24,771 bases of DNA from an uncultured Bacilli bacterium (GTDB lineage: Bacteria; Bacillota_I; Bacilli_A; RFN20; CAG-826): positions 1-24,771 of the forward strand of contig CAKPNG010000024.1 in NCBI GenBank assembly GCA_934168325.1. Reading direction: 5' to 3'. The translations under genes and the position numbers were made by a program. Of the stretch, positions 16,876 to 24,073 are shown one piece after another. Under the pieces are notes generated by a model, which searched no databases, had not been told where the DNA came from, and was given only the letters and a program-made list of their open reading frames with translations. The stretch's first letter is position 1. Each line of letters begins with the position of its first letter.

Positions 16876-17631
16876 TTATTTTGCAACTGGTGTAACTACA
16901 ACTGATAAGAATGTACCTTTGTCATTATAAGCATTTCTAAAGGCTTTAAGTCTTTGTTCTAAAAATTCTTTTGTATATGATCCTTCAATTTTTGTACTTG
17001 CAGGATTTGAATTTTTAAAAGCAGCACCCCATTCAAATTTAAATGTTGCATTTACTACAAAAGTATTTCCAACACCTGAAGTGCCTGGTTCTACAGTAAA
17101 TGTTGGAGTCTTATCTGGATTTAAAGTAGTACTAGTTAAAGAATTTGCTGTTTCATTCCAATTAAAAGTAACTGTTGAGATATTATCTGCACCAATAAAT
17201 GATGGTGTATTAATATATTTAGTATCATCTTCAGCGGCATCTTTATTTATCAAGTCACTTAAAGCAGTACCAATAGTAAATTTATACTCTAATTTACTAA
17301 GAACCTTTGAAATATAAACGTTCTCAGCTGTAGTAATAGTAGTTTTAATTGTAAAATCTAATTTTTCTTTTCCATTATCATCATTAGCAAAATTAGTTCC
17401 TTTATCATCATGATCAAAACTTACTTTTAAATCATCTGGGGTACTATTTACGGTTGCAGTTAATGATTTGGTTTTAACTTCTCCAACACCAACTTTAATA
17501 TTATTACTACCACTTGGTGTTATTGAGTTAATAACCCAACTTGCAAAACCGACACTAGCAAGGGATACACTAGCAGTTGCTATTAATCCCCACATGATGA
17601 TCTTATTCATCTTACTTTTTTTCTTAATCAT
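16876..17631 (-). CDS. SipW-type signal peptide protein, array member 7 (next to the peptidase)
   Basis: Product of 251 residues with AAGGAGAG before the ATG. Signal at 1-33: Lys-rich start, hydrophobic helix, SVGFASWVIN with Trp32. The mature N-terminal strand reads NIKVGVGEVKTKSL. Near residue 200 it carries a form of the array signature (FEWGAAFKNSNPAS) without the Tyr-Asn pair, followed by a helix (EFLEQRLKAFRNAYND) and a last strand LSVVVTPV. It is the most Thr/Ala-rich and least AT-biased member and lies 29 nt upstream of the signal peptidase. It is preceded by a strong hairpin, so its expression may be set apart from the rest of the array. Likely a secreted beta-sandwich subunit like TasA/camelysin; it could be a major or a terminal subunit. 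Confidence 0.85.
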   Translation of the reverse strand: MIKKKSKMNKIIMWGLIATASVSLASVGFASWVINSITPSGSNNIKVGVGEVKTKSLTATVNSTPDDLKVSFDHDDKGTNFANDDNGKEKLDFTIKTTITTAENVYISKVLSKLEYKFTIGTALSDLINKDAAEDDTKYINTPSFIGADNISTVTFNWNETANSLTSTTLNPDKTPTFTVEPGTSGVGNTFVVNATFKFEWGAAFKNSNPASTKIEGSYTKEFLEQRLKAFRNAYNDKGTFLSVVVTPVAK

Positions 17632-17705
17632 ATTTTTTCTCTCCTTATAATATAAATTAAATATAATTATTAATAATTCCTAAAACATTTATGTATGTAT
17701 ATCTA

Positions 17706-17742
17706 TTAATTGATACACTTTCTAATAAAGTGTATCAATTAA
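17706..17742 (-). terminator. Strong 16-bp hairpin between array members 6 and 7
   Basis: A perfect 16-bp stem (17706-17721 with 17727-17742) with a CTAAT loop covers the TAA stop (17739-17741) of the upstream array gene. No clean U-run follows in the direction of transcription, so it may be a processing or pausing hairpin that protects the upstream transcript, giving different amounts of array and peptidase mRNA. It is one of the longest perfect stems in the window. Confidence 0.55.
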
Positions 17743-18653
17743 GTAATACCTTCTTTATTTACTTTAAAAGTAAATACTATTGATTTATTATTAATTCTTT
17801 TGTAGAAAGAAGTTAATAATTCAGTATATGCTTCATCTATTGATGCTAATAAATAATCTTTAGTTTTATTATTAGCTAAATATTCATTTTTAATATCTTC
17901 TAATTTCTTATTATAAAAATCATCAGGTAATTCATAATTAAAGAAACTACCATATTTAATATCAATATTAATAACTTTATTAAAGTGATAATAAGAACCA
18001 GTTAATGTAGTTCCACTACTAGTTTTATATGGTTCAAAATCAGTATCTTTATTAAATGTATAAGTATTATTACTAAATCCACTAGTAGTAATATTAAAAT
18101 TAAATAAATTATAATTACCATTACTTCTAAATTTAGAACCACTAGTAGTAATATTATTTAAATTAGTATTAGCATCATTATTACTATCTATTATCTTATA
18201 ACTAACATCTAATGAATCTGGTCTAAGATCTACAACATTAGGATTATCTTTTTCATAACTAGCTATAATATCAATATTAAAAGGTATAGTTGCTACTAAT
18301 GAAGTAGTATTATCACCTTCTTTTAATATTGATACATTATTATTTCTATATTTAGAATATGTATATGGTGATCTAATAGATTCATTAGGATTAGTAGTAC
18401 TACCACCGGTAGTACTACTACTATTATTATTTCTATCAGCAGTAATATTTTTAGTATTAGTAGTAGCTTCTAATATTAATGTTTTATAAGTAATAGTTTC
18501 AGTAGATATATTAGTAGTAATATCTTTAGATTTATTTTCTAATCCTATAATATAATTAGAAAAACCAACGCTCATTAAAGAAACTAATGCTAAAGCAATA
18601 GTAACATACAATATAGTTCTATTCTTTCTTATTAATCTCTTCTTATTCTTCAT
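17739..18653 (-). CDS. SipW-type signal peptide protein, array member 6
   Basis: Product of 304 residues, the longest of the array. The signal (1-37) ends MSVGFSNYIIGLEN; the usual Trp is Tyr34, so cleavage by the SipW-type enzyme may be altered. Residues 74-92 form a Ser/Thr/Gly/Asn linker. Around residue 232 the signature is YGSFFNYELPDDFYNKKL, with Trp replaced by Tyr, followed by a long helix and a final strand SIVFTFKV. It belongs to the strongly AT-biased codon class. No Shine-Dalgarno sequence precedes the ATG; instead there is an AT-rich GATAGATAAATAAATAAG run, so it may rely on coupling to the gene 26 nt upstream. Probably a specialised subunit. Confidence 0.8.
   Translation of the reverse strand: MKNKKRLIRKNRTILYVTIALALVSLMSVGFSNYIIGLENKSKDITTNISTETITYKTLILEATTNTKNITADRNNNSSSTTGGSTTNPNESIRSPYTYSKYRNNNVSILKEGDNTTSLVATIPFNIDIIASYEKDNPNVVDLRPDSLDVSYKIIDSNNDANTNLNNITTSGSKFRSNGNYNLFNFNITTSGFSNNTYTFNKDTDFEPYKTSSGTTLTGSYYHFNKVINIDIKYGSFFNYELPDDFYNKKLEDIKNEYLANNKTKDYLLASIDEAYTELLTSFYKRINNKSIVFTFKVNKEGIT
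18392..18420. repeat. Perfect intragenic hairpin in array member 6
   Basis: A 13-bp perfect stem (18392-18404 with 18408-18420) with a 3-nt loop lies inside the coding region, where the protein has a Ser/Thr/Gly linker. It is richer in G and C than its surroundings. It may simply come from the repetitive Ser/Thr codons (AGT, ACT, ACC), or it may be a pause or cleavage site in the mRNA. Confidence 0.5.
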
Positions 18654-18679
18654 ATACTTATTTATTTATCTATCTATTA

Positions 18680-19477
18680 TTAATCAGTAAATGTTACACT
18701 TAATGTAATATTTAAATTAATAGTAGCTCCTTTTAAAGCATTATCTAAAGCTTCAAACTCCGTTTTAGCTTTAGATAATACATCTAATTGTTTTTCTAAT
18801 TTTTCTTTACCTTTAAATTCTTCATTAACCTTATCTAATTGAAGTTGATAATATGTAGCTGGTGAATTACTAGTTACACCTTTATAAGTATCAGTATAAT
18901 AATTACCCCATTTAAATGATAATTTCTTTTCATTTAAAGAATAGTAATTATAACTACCTACTTCTTTTGGATTAGTTTTAGTAGCTAAATTAGTAGAATT
19001 AATATCTTCAGTTACAAATTCAATATATTTTAAGTCAGTACCAGTTCTACCAAATTCATTAGATTTAGGAGAATTAGGATCTTCTACTCCTTCTTTAGTA
19101 AATGTAGTAGTAAATTTAATACTATCAAAAGTTGCATTAGTATTAGGAAATGCAAAATTAAAATAATCTAATTGAATATCAAATTTAGCTTTATTAGTTT
19201 CACTAAATTCATAACCAAATCCAGTACTAGCATCATTAGTAATATCTTTAGATATAGTTTCACTTAATTTTAAAGTAGGTGTTGCTTCTTTAGTTTTGAT
19301 TTCTAAAGCACAAGTACGATCTTTATGAGTATCTATTTCTACTTTAATATTATCAACATCCTTAATAGGATCATTAATACCTAAAATCCAAGTAGAAAAA
19401 CCAACAGTTGCTAGTGCAACTATTGATATAGTACATATAGAAATTAATAAACCTTTATTCTTTTTATATAATTTCAT
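18680..19477 (-). CDS. SipW-type signal peptide protein, array member 5
   Basis: Product of 265 residues, GGAG well spaced before the ATG. Signal 1-33: KLYKKNKG, hydrophobic helix, ATVGFSTWILGIND with Trp30. The mature start IKVEIDTHKDRTCALEIKT matches the V-x-D-T-x-x-D strand of members 3 and 4. The signature lies near residue 189 (FKWGNYYTDTYKG ... SPATYYQLQLDKV), with a helix (KLEKQLDVLSKAKTEFEALDNALKG) and a last strand TINLNITLSV. It belongs to the strongly AT-biased class. Likely a secreted beta-rich fibre subunit. Confidence 0.85.
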   Translation of the reverse strand: MKLYKKNKGLLISICTISIVALATVGFSTWILGINDPIKDVDNIKVEIDTHKDRTCALEIKTKEATPTLKLSETISKDITNDASTGFGYEFSETNKAKFDIQLDYFNFAFPNTNATFDSIKFTTTFTKEGVEDPNSPKSNEFGRTGTDLKYIEFVTEDINSTNLATKTNPKEVGSYNYYSLNEKKLSFKWGNYYTDTYKGVTSNSPATYYQLQLDKVNEEFKGKEKLEKQLDVLSKAKTEFEALDNALKGATINLNITLSVTFTD

Positions 19478-19526
19478 TACTTTCTCCTACTTAAATCTTT
19501 AATATAATCCTTATATCTATTAGTTA

Positions 19527-20300
19527 TTATTTACCAGTAGTTTTATCTGCATTTAGTTTAGCAGTAATCTTAACGGTTACTCCAGTAAAAGCAGTTTGCA
19601 TCGTTTTTACTTCTTTTTTAGCATCTTGAATAAATAATAATTTATTTTCTAAGGTTTCATCTGCACCTAAAGCTTCATATTTAGTGTTATAAAAATTGGC
19701 AGGACCGTTAATTCCGTAGAAATCGCCCCAATTAAAAGTAATAGTTTTTGTAGTATCTTTAGCATTATATAATTTATAATCAGTCAATTGAGCGTTTGCT
19801 TTTGGGTCAAAATCTTCAAGAGAATAACTAGTTTTTGCTAAAACAATATAATTATATTTGTTTGGTTCTCTTTCAAATCGATCTTTTGAAGTAACTTCAA
19901 CTTCATTTGAATTTGTATTATCTTTAGTTACGCTTAAAACGAAATCAATAGAATTAAAAGTATACTCATTACTTATAGCAAAATCGAAAGTTGATAACTT
20001 AATAGTGAAATCACCTTTTGAAGTTGTTGTAAATTCACCGGCATTTACAGCGTTATTTTTATTATCAATAACATCAACTTCAGCTAAACTTATTTTATTA
20101 TCATTACTATCAACTTTAATATCTAAATAAGCAGTGTCATCTTTAACTGTATCAACTTCTACAGTAATACCATCTAACTCAGCAGTCTTTTGTTGAATAC
20201 CAAAAATCCAAGTAGAAAAAGCAGCAGTAGCACTTCCTAAAACAGCTAATCCTATTAAAGAAGTTAATAATATTTTATTTCTTTTAAAATTCTTTTTCAT
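19527..20300 (-). CDS. SipW-type signal peptide protein, array member 4
   Basis: Product of 257 residues with AGGAGAAA before the ATG. Signal 1-34: KKNFKRNK, hydrophobic helix, TAAFSTWIFGIQQ with Trp31. The mature start ITVEVDTVKDDTAYLDIKV is close to that of members 3 and 5. The signature near residue 190 reads FNWGDFYGINGPANFYNTKYEAL, followed by a helix (LLFIQDAKKEVKTMQTAFTG) and a last strand TVKITAKL. Many Asp, Asn, Lys and Thr residues and only Trp31 and the signature Trp make it a typical small secreted beta-sandwich. It belongs to the less AT-biased composition class. Confidence 0.85.
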   Translation of the reverse strand: MKKNFKRNKILLTSLIGLAVLGSATAAFSTWIFGIQQKTAELDGITVEVDTVKDDTAYLDIKVDSNDNKISLAEVDVIDNKNNAVNAGEFTTTSKGDFTIKLSTFDFAISNEYTFNSIDFVLSVTKDNTNSNEVEVTSKDRFEREPNKYNYIVLAKTSYSLEDFDPKANAQLTDYKLYNAKDTTKTITFNWGDFYGINGPANFYNTKYEALGADETLENKLLFIQDAKKEVKTMQTAFTGVTVKITAKLNADKTTGK

Positions 20301-20314
20301 AAATTTCTCCTATT

Positions 20315-21142
20315 TTATAAAGCAGTTCCTGTAGAATCTAATAAAGTTAAGGTTATAGTAAAAGTTGCACCAGATGTTTCTAAATCATTTTTCATTTGTT
20401 TAATTTCAGCAGTAGCGTTACTTGCATAATCAGTTAATGTTTTGAAGTCGTCATTAGAAACATCTTTACAAATAACTTCATTATAATAAGTTAAAGGTGA
20501 ATATTCTTTTGAATCTGTGCCTTGTAAAAAACCATTACTCCAATTATTACCAAAGAAACTACCCCATTTAAATGTATGATCTTTTAATGCTGCATCTTTA
20601 AATGTATATGTCTCGATATTAGGATCTGTATCATCTAAAGTAACGTTGCCATTAGTTTCGTCGCTATCAAGATCAATTACTTCATAATAATTAACGTATT
20701 CAAAATTAGTGCCAGTACGAATAGTGTTAAATTTATTTTTACCACTTGCGACATAATTTGATGTATTCTTTGTATCACTAGTGACTAATTCCATTTTCAA
20801 TTTTGCTGGTTTTTTTGCAACTTCTTTACCTACTTTATATTGAATAGATGCAAAATTAAATTTCATTGCATCACCTTTTTTACCGTATCCTTCTAAATTA
20901 GCAATTTTGCCTCTAGTTACTGAATCAGTAGTTTCACCAAAAGCAATAGAAGCATTATCAGGTAAGGTAGCACTTAAAAATATAGAATTATTTTTAACAG
21001 TATCAGTTTCTACTTTTAAATTTCCAACATCATCAGTTGTCTTTTTAACGCCAATAATCCAAGTAGCAAAGCCAACACTTCCTAAAGCAACAGTAGCAAT
21101 AGAAATAAGACTTATTAACATTTTTTTATTATGTAATTTCAT
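20315..21142 (-). CDS. SipW-type signal peptide protein, array member 3
   Basis: Product of 275 residues, AAGGAG before the ATG. Signal 1-31: KLHNKKML, hydrophobic helix, GSVGFATWIIGVKK with Trp28. The mature start LKVETDTVKNNSIFLSATL corresponds to the first strand of its neighbours. The middle strand set (AMKFNFASIQYKVGKEVAKKPAKLKMEL) closely matches member 2 (ALKFKLTNITYMVGKAATGKPTKLHIEL written in parts: ALKFKLTNITY, then KPTKLHIEL), showing they are close paralogues. The signature near residue 191 is FKWGSFFGNNWSNG ... SPLTYYNEV, with a helix (TAEIKQMKNDLE) and a final strand TFTITLTLL. Confidence 0.85.
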   Translation of the reverse strand: MKLHNKKMLISLISIATVALGSVGFATWIIGVKKTTDDVGNLKVETDTVKNNSIFLSATLPDNASIAFGETTDSVTRGKIANLEGYGKKGDAMKFNFASIQYKVGKEVAKKPAKLKMELVTSDTKNTSNYVASGKNKFNTIRTGTNFEYVNYYEVIDLDSDETNGNVTLDDTDPNIETYTFKDAALKDHTFKWGSFFGNNWSNGFLQGTDSKEYSPLTYYNEVICKDVSNDDFKTLTDYASNATAEIKQMKNDLETSGATFTITLTLLDSTGTAL

Positions 21143-21154
21143 AAATACTCCTTT

Positions 21155-21919
21155 TTATTGTAAACTTAATGAAATCGTAACAGTTTGTCTAGTAAATGCA
21201 TCCTTCATCGCTTGTAATTCTTTTGTCACATATTCACCAGAACTAAATAAGAAGTCAGCATCAGTTTCTGCTTTATATTTTTCATTATAGAAAGTTGTAG
21301 GTAAATCGCCGCTTCCAAAATATGTACCCCAATCAATTGTAAATTCTTTTTCTGCAATTACATATTTTTCATATTTAGCAGTTGAAACATCTTTATTTAA
21401 ATCTTCGCCCATTGAATTTAAAGCAATATCAGTAGAAAAACTTAAATAAGTCCAGGATTCGTCAGCACCTAAAGCAGTTCTTTTATATGTTGTGGCAGGA
21501 TTAACTTTATTTTGAATGTATTCTGTCTTGGTTTGATTGAATGCATTCTTTGTATTATCTAATTCAATGTGTAATTTAGTAGGTTTACCAGTTGCTGCTT
21601 TACCAACCATATAAGTAATATTAGTTAACTTAAATTTTAAAGCATTAGCATCATATCCAATAGACCCTGCGGATTTGCTTGTCCCTATAATATCGTGTTC
21701 GCCTCTAACAACTTCTGTATTTTGAGCAACAATTAATTTTTCTGTTGCCATAGTTGCTTGAACGATAATTGAGTCATTTTGTGTATCATCTACATCTACT
21801 TGTAATTTGGTATCCATTTCTTTCTTTTGAACACCAACTACCCAAGTAGCAAAACCAACACCTGCTAATGAGATTGCTGTTAAGCCAATTAAACCCATTA
21901 ATAAAAATTTGTTTTTCAT
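21155..21919 (-). CDS. SipW-type signal peptide protein, array member 2
   Basis: Product of 254 residues, AAGGAGAA before the ATG. Signal 1-30: MKNKFLLMG, hydrophobic helix, AGVGFATWVVGVQKK with Trp26. The mature start LQVDVDDTQNDSIIVQATM aligns with the first strand of members 3-5. The central KFKLTNITYMVGK and KPTKLHIELDN pair with member 3. The signature near residue 195 is IDWGTYFGSGDLPTTFYNEKY, followed by a helix (SGEYVTKELQAMKDAF) and a last strand TVTISLSLQ ending the protein. The DNA for its signal motif is identical to that of member 1 over 27 nt, so the two are recent duplicates or have exchanged sequence there. Confidence 0.85.
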   Translation of the reverse strand: MKNKFLLMGLIGLTAISLAGVGFATWVVGVQKKEMDTKLQVDVDDTQNDSIIVQATMATEKLIVAQNTEVVRGEHDIIGTSKSAGSIGYDANALKFKLTNITYMVGKAATGKPTKLHIELDNTKNAFNQTKTEYIQNKVNPATTYKRTALGADESWTYLSFSTDIALNSMGEDLNKDVSTAKYEKYVIAEKEFTIDWGTYFGSGDLPTTFYNEKYKAETDADFLFSSGEYVTKELQAMKDAFTRQTVTISLSLQ

Positions 21920-21936
21920 ATATTCTCCTTAATTTA

Positions 21937-22764
21937 TTAACTATTAGCTTTAGTGGAAACTGTTGAAGTAATAACTATTTTTTTAGTTCCTTCTTCAAAT
22001 CTAGTTTTCATTAAATTATTTTCGGTGGTCATCTTATTAATATCTTCAGCACTACCACTTATAGCACCACCAATATATTTTTCATTATAATAGGTAGATG
22101 GTGATTTATTTTCAAAATAAGTACCCCATTTTAATACTTCAACAGTCTTACTAGCAGTGAAAGTTAAAGTTGAAGTTGTTTCTGTACGTGTCCAACCACT
22201 TGTTGCAGTAACTCCATCTGTATCTACAGTTAAAGTTGAATCTTCTTTAATATCAAGATAGGTTAATTCAGTATTTAAAGCATGTAATCCTGTAGCATTA
22301 ATTCCAGCTATATCAGTTTCATCACCTTTAATAGTAAATTTGTTATTATCAGTTGTTTTGAAATTATCTTTAGATTCAGCTTTATCTACTCCAGCAGTAA
22401 AATAATGGAAATTAAAACTTATCTTATCTGGTAAAACAGCTGAAGATTTACCAACTTCAATTTTGAAATCTGCAGTAAATGAAAAATCTGTACCAGCACT
22501 ATCTTTACTGCCAAAGATTTCACCTTCACCTCTATCATGAACTTCTCCAACATTAAATTTGTCTTCAGTTAAAGTAACATATAAAGCAAAAGAGTCACTT
22601 TCTGTTCCTTCAACAATAATAGTATGATCTTTATCTTCTTTTGTCTTATTAACACCAACTACCCAAGTAGCAAAACCTGTTGTAAGTAAAGCAATACCAC
22701 CGAAGAGTAAAATACCTCCAGTTATCCACTTCTTCTTACTTTTACTCTTAAAATCTTTTCTCAT
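21937..22764 (-). CDS. SipW-type signal peptide protein, array member 1 (first of the array)
   Basis: Product of 275 residues from the ATG at 22764, chosen over the in-frame ATG at 22785 because AAAGGAGAG lies between the two and is correctly spaced only for 22764. Signal 1-38: RKDFKSKSKKKW, hydrophobic helix, TTGFATWVVGVNK with Trp34. The mature start IIVEGTESDSFALYVTL matches the first strand of its neighbours. The central part is ADFKIEVGKSSAVLPDKISFNFHYF, comparable with members 2 and 3. The signature near residue 211 is LKWGTYFENKSPSTYYNEKY, then a helix (ENNLMKTRFEEG) and a last strand KIVITSTV. It starts the array directly after a terminator. Confidence 0.85.
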   Translation of the reverse strand: MRKDFKSKSKKKWITGGILLFGGIALLTTGFATWVVGVNKTKEDKDHTIIVEGTESDSFALYVTLTEDKFNVGEVHDRGEGEIFGSKDSAGTDFSFTADFKIEVGKSSAVLPDKISFNFHYFTAGVDKAESKDNFKTTDNNKFTIKGDETDIAGINATGLHALNTELTYLDIKEDSTLTVDTDGVTATSGWTRTETTSTLTFTASKTVEVLKWGTYFENKSPSTYYNEKYIGGAISGSAEDINKMTTENNLMKTRFEEGTKKIVITSTVSTKANS

Positions 22765-22813
22765 ATTCTCTCCTTTAAAAAACATAATATAAAATAGGTT
22801 AATAAAATATATA

Positions 22814-22847
22814 TAAAAAAATTAATTATCGAAAAGATTAACTAATT
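22814..22847 (-). terminator. Rho-independent terminator after the interrupted membrane-protein gene
   Basis: On the minus strand, the stem arms lie at 22836-22847 and 22820-22830 (one G-U pair, one bulge) with a 5-nt loop, followed directly by a run of seven T (complement of 22815-22821) and more AT. This fits an intrinsic terminator for the gene ending at 22865 and isolates the SipW array, or attenuates read-through into it. I see no strong -35/-10 pair between it and the array start. Confidence 0.65.
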
Positions 22848-22864
22848 TTAATTACCTTAAATAA

Positions 22865-23388
22865 CTAGCAATTATATTTGCAATTATAAATATGTATATT
22901 GTTTTTAATTATTGTTATTTTTTTAGTAACATATCTTTTTTGTTCATTAAATAAATTTGTAATGAACAAAAAGAATTTAATAAATAATGTTTTAAAGAAA
23001 TTAAATAGATAGATTGAAATTAATACTATATTAAGAACAATCGATAATCTAACTAAAACAATTAATATTTTAGTAGCATACGTTGATAAAACACTACGTT
23101 TAGTAATTTCAATTAAAGCAGCAAATATTGATCCAAAAATAACTCGATGATTGTTACATACTTTAAAAGCATCAAGTATGTAATCAATTCTGCTTAAATC
23201 AAAAACATAGATTGTTAAAAAATAAAGTAAACATGTGATAGATAAAGAAAATACAAAATCTTTTATTTTAAATTTAAATTCTTTTCTAAAGAATACTGGT
23301 AAGAAAAAGAAAAAAAAAAGCAAAAGATAGATATCACTAATGGTAAGTAATCTTTTAATAATTGATAGAACTCATATAATCCTAACAT
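22865..23388 (-). pseudogene. Small multi-pass membrane protein, frameshifted at a T10 tract
   Basis: An ATG at 23388 with GGAAGG upstream opens MLGLYEFYQLLKDYLPLVIS and runs into a tract of ten T (coding strand, 23319-23310), after which that frame soon stops. The frame that continues to 22865 can only begin from a TTG at 23323. A -1 shift, or one extra T, in the tract joins the two into a protein of about 174 residues with hydrophobic segments near 16-32, 41-60 and 100-125 and a basic C-terminus. I do not recognise the family; the segment NNHRVIFGSIFAALIEI recalls small holin-like membrane proteins, but weakly. It has its own promoter and terminator. The break could be a mutation, a sequencing error at the homopolymer, or slippage-controlled expression. 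Confidence 0.6.
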
Positions 23389-23771
23389 TTTTTTCTTTAA
23401 TCCTTCCTTTTACGTAGTAAACCCTTTTAAAGTACTTTAATTTTAAAGTAATTAAACCATTAAGTCAATACAATAATATCACTAAAACATACGTGTTTTT
23501 TGTTAATGAAAAATTAAAATGTCAATACTTGTCAACTCATTTTTCACTTACATCAATTATTTTGCCATATCTTTTAATAATTAATTTTATTAATTAGAAA
23601 TTTTTTGACTTACAAAAATTTTCTTACTTTTAAAGAAAATCAAGTAATAAGAAAATTACTAAAATTTTAGTAAATTATTAAATTTTTAAAATAAGTAAAT
23701 ACAAAAAAGTGGCACTTTTAAATAAAAACCTGTAAAACTCAACTATTTTTTTATTTTTTAAATATTTTAAG
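23389..23771. other. Intergenic region, 383 nt
   Basis: No gene is seen here. It holds the minus-strand promoter at 23440-23468, a TTGACA-type direct repeat in the minus strand near 23518-23537 (TTGACAAGTATTGACA), a perfect 18-bp palindrome at 23656-23673 (TTACTAAAATTTTAGTAA), and a short hairpin with T-tracts at about 23705-23719 that may end transcription from the GNAT remnant. The rest is A/T-rich with no clear structure. Confidence 0.6.
23440..23468 (-). promoter_or_regulatory. Sigma-A-type promoter
   Basis: On the minus strand, TTGACT (23468-23463) is followed by a 17-nt spacer and TAAAAT (23445-23440), each one base from consensus. The -10 lies about 50 nt upstream of the ATG at 23388. 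It is the best promoter match in the window and drives the interrupted membrane gene and, with read-through of the terminator at 22814-22847, possibly the SipW array. Confidence 0.65.
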
Positions 23772-23996
23772 TTATTTAAAGAATTCTTTTTTAAGATAGC
23801 ATACACAAGTATTTTCATAAATTGGGTTATTAAATTCATCATTAGTAAACGATATGAATTCTTTAAATTCTCGTTCTTTTCTAAAATTTAATTTTTTTAA
23901 TAAGTTAATAGAAGATACATTATAATCTTCAACATAAGCAAATACTCGATGAACAAAAATTTTTAAATTAATATCAAAAAAAGACAAAATAGATTC
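23772..23996 (-). pseudogene. GNAT acetyltransferase, C-terminal remnant
   Basis: The readable part is about 74 residues: ESILSFFDINLKIFVHRVF, then AYVEDYNVSSINLLKKLNF and a C-terminal strand CVCYLKKEFF. HRVFAYV ... N-x-x-S-I-N-L-L-K-K-L-N-F is the typical last half of RimJ/RimL-type N-acetyltransferases (acetyl-CoA site side). A family member has about 170-180 residues; here a TAA lies at 23997-23999 and the N-terminal half, including the acetyl-CoA-binding loop, is not found upstream. The only start in frame is a TTG at 23987 with no ribosome binding site. This is a decayed gene fragment, not a functional enzyme. Confidence 0.75.
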
Positions 23997-24073
23997 TTAT
24001 ACAGATGATCTTTATTAAATAAATAAAGGTAATATTAAAAATTTAAATCTTCTTTTACATATTAAAACTCAAT

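Noticed and set aside
17081..17317. Plus-strand open frames inside the array (also 17468-17650, 19858-20130, 20907-21290) and at 6999-7259.
   Set aside because: They lie antisense to well-supported genes with signal motifs and ribosome binding sites, have no convincing start signals, and give low-complexity products.
22765..22813. Searched for a promoter directly in front of the SipW array.
   Set aside because: TATATT-like -10 candidates exist, but no -35 lies at 16-18 nt; in such AT-rich DNA the match carries no weight.
23595..23640. Possible plus-strand promoter TTGACT with a TTTTAA-like -10.
   Set aside because: The -10 match is poor and no plus-strand gene follows.
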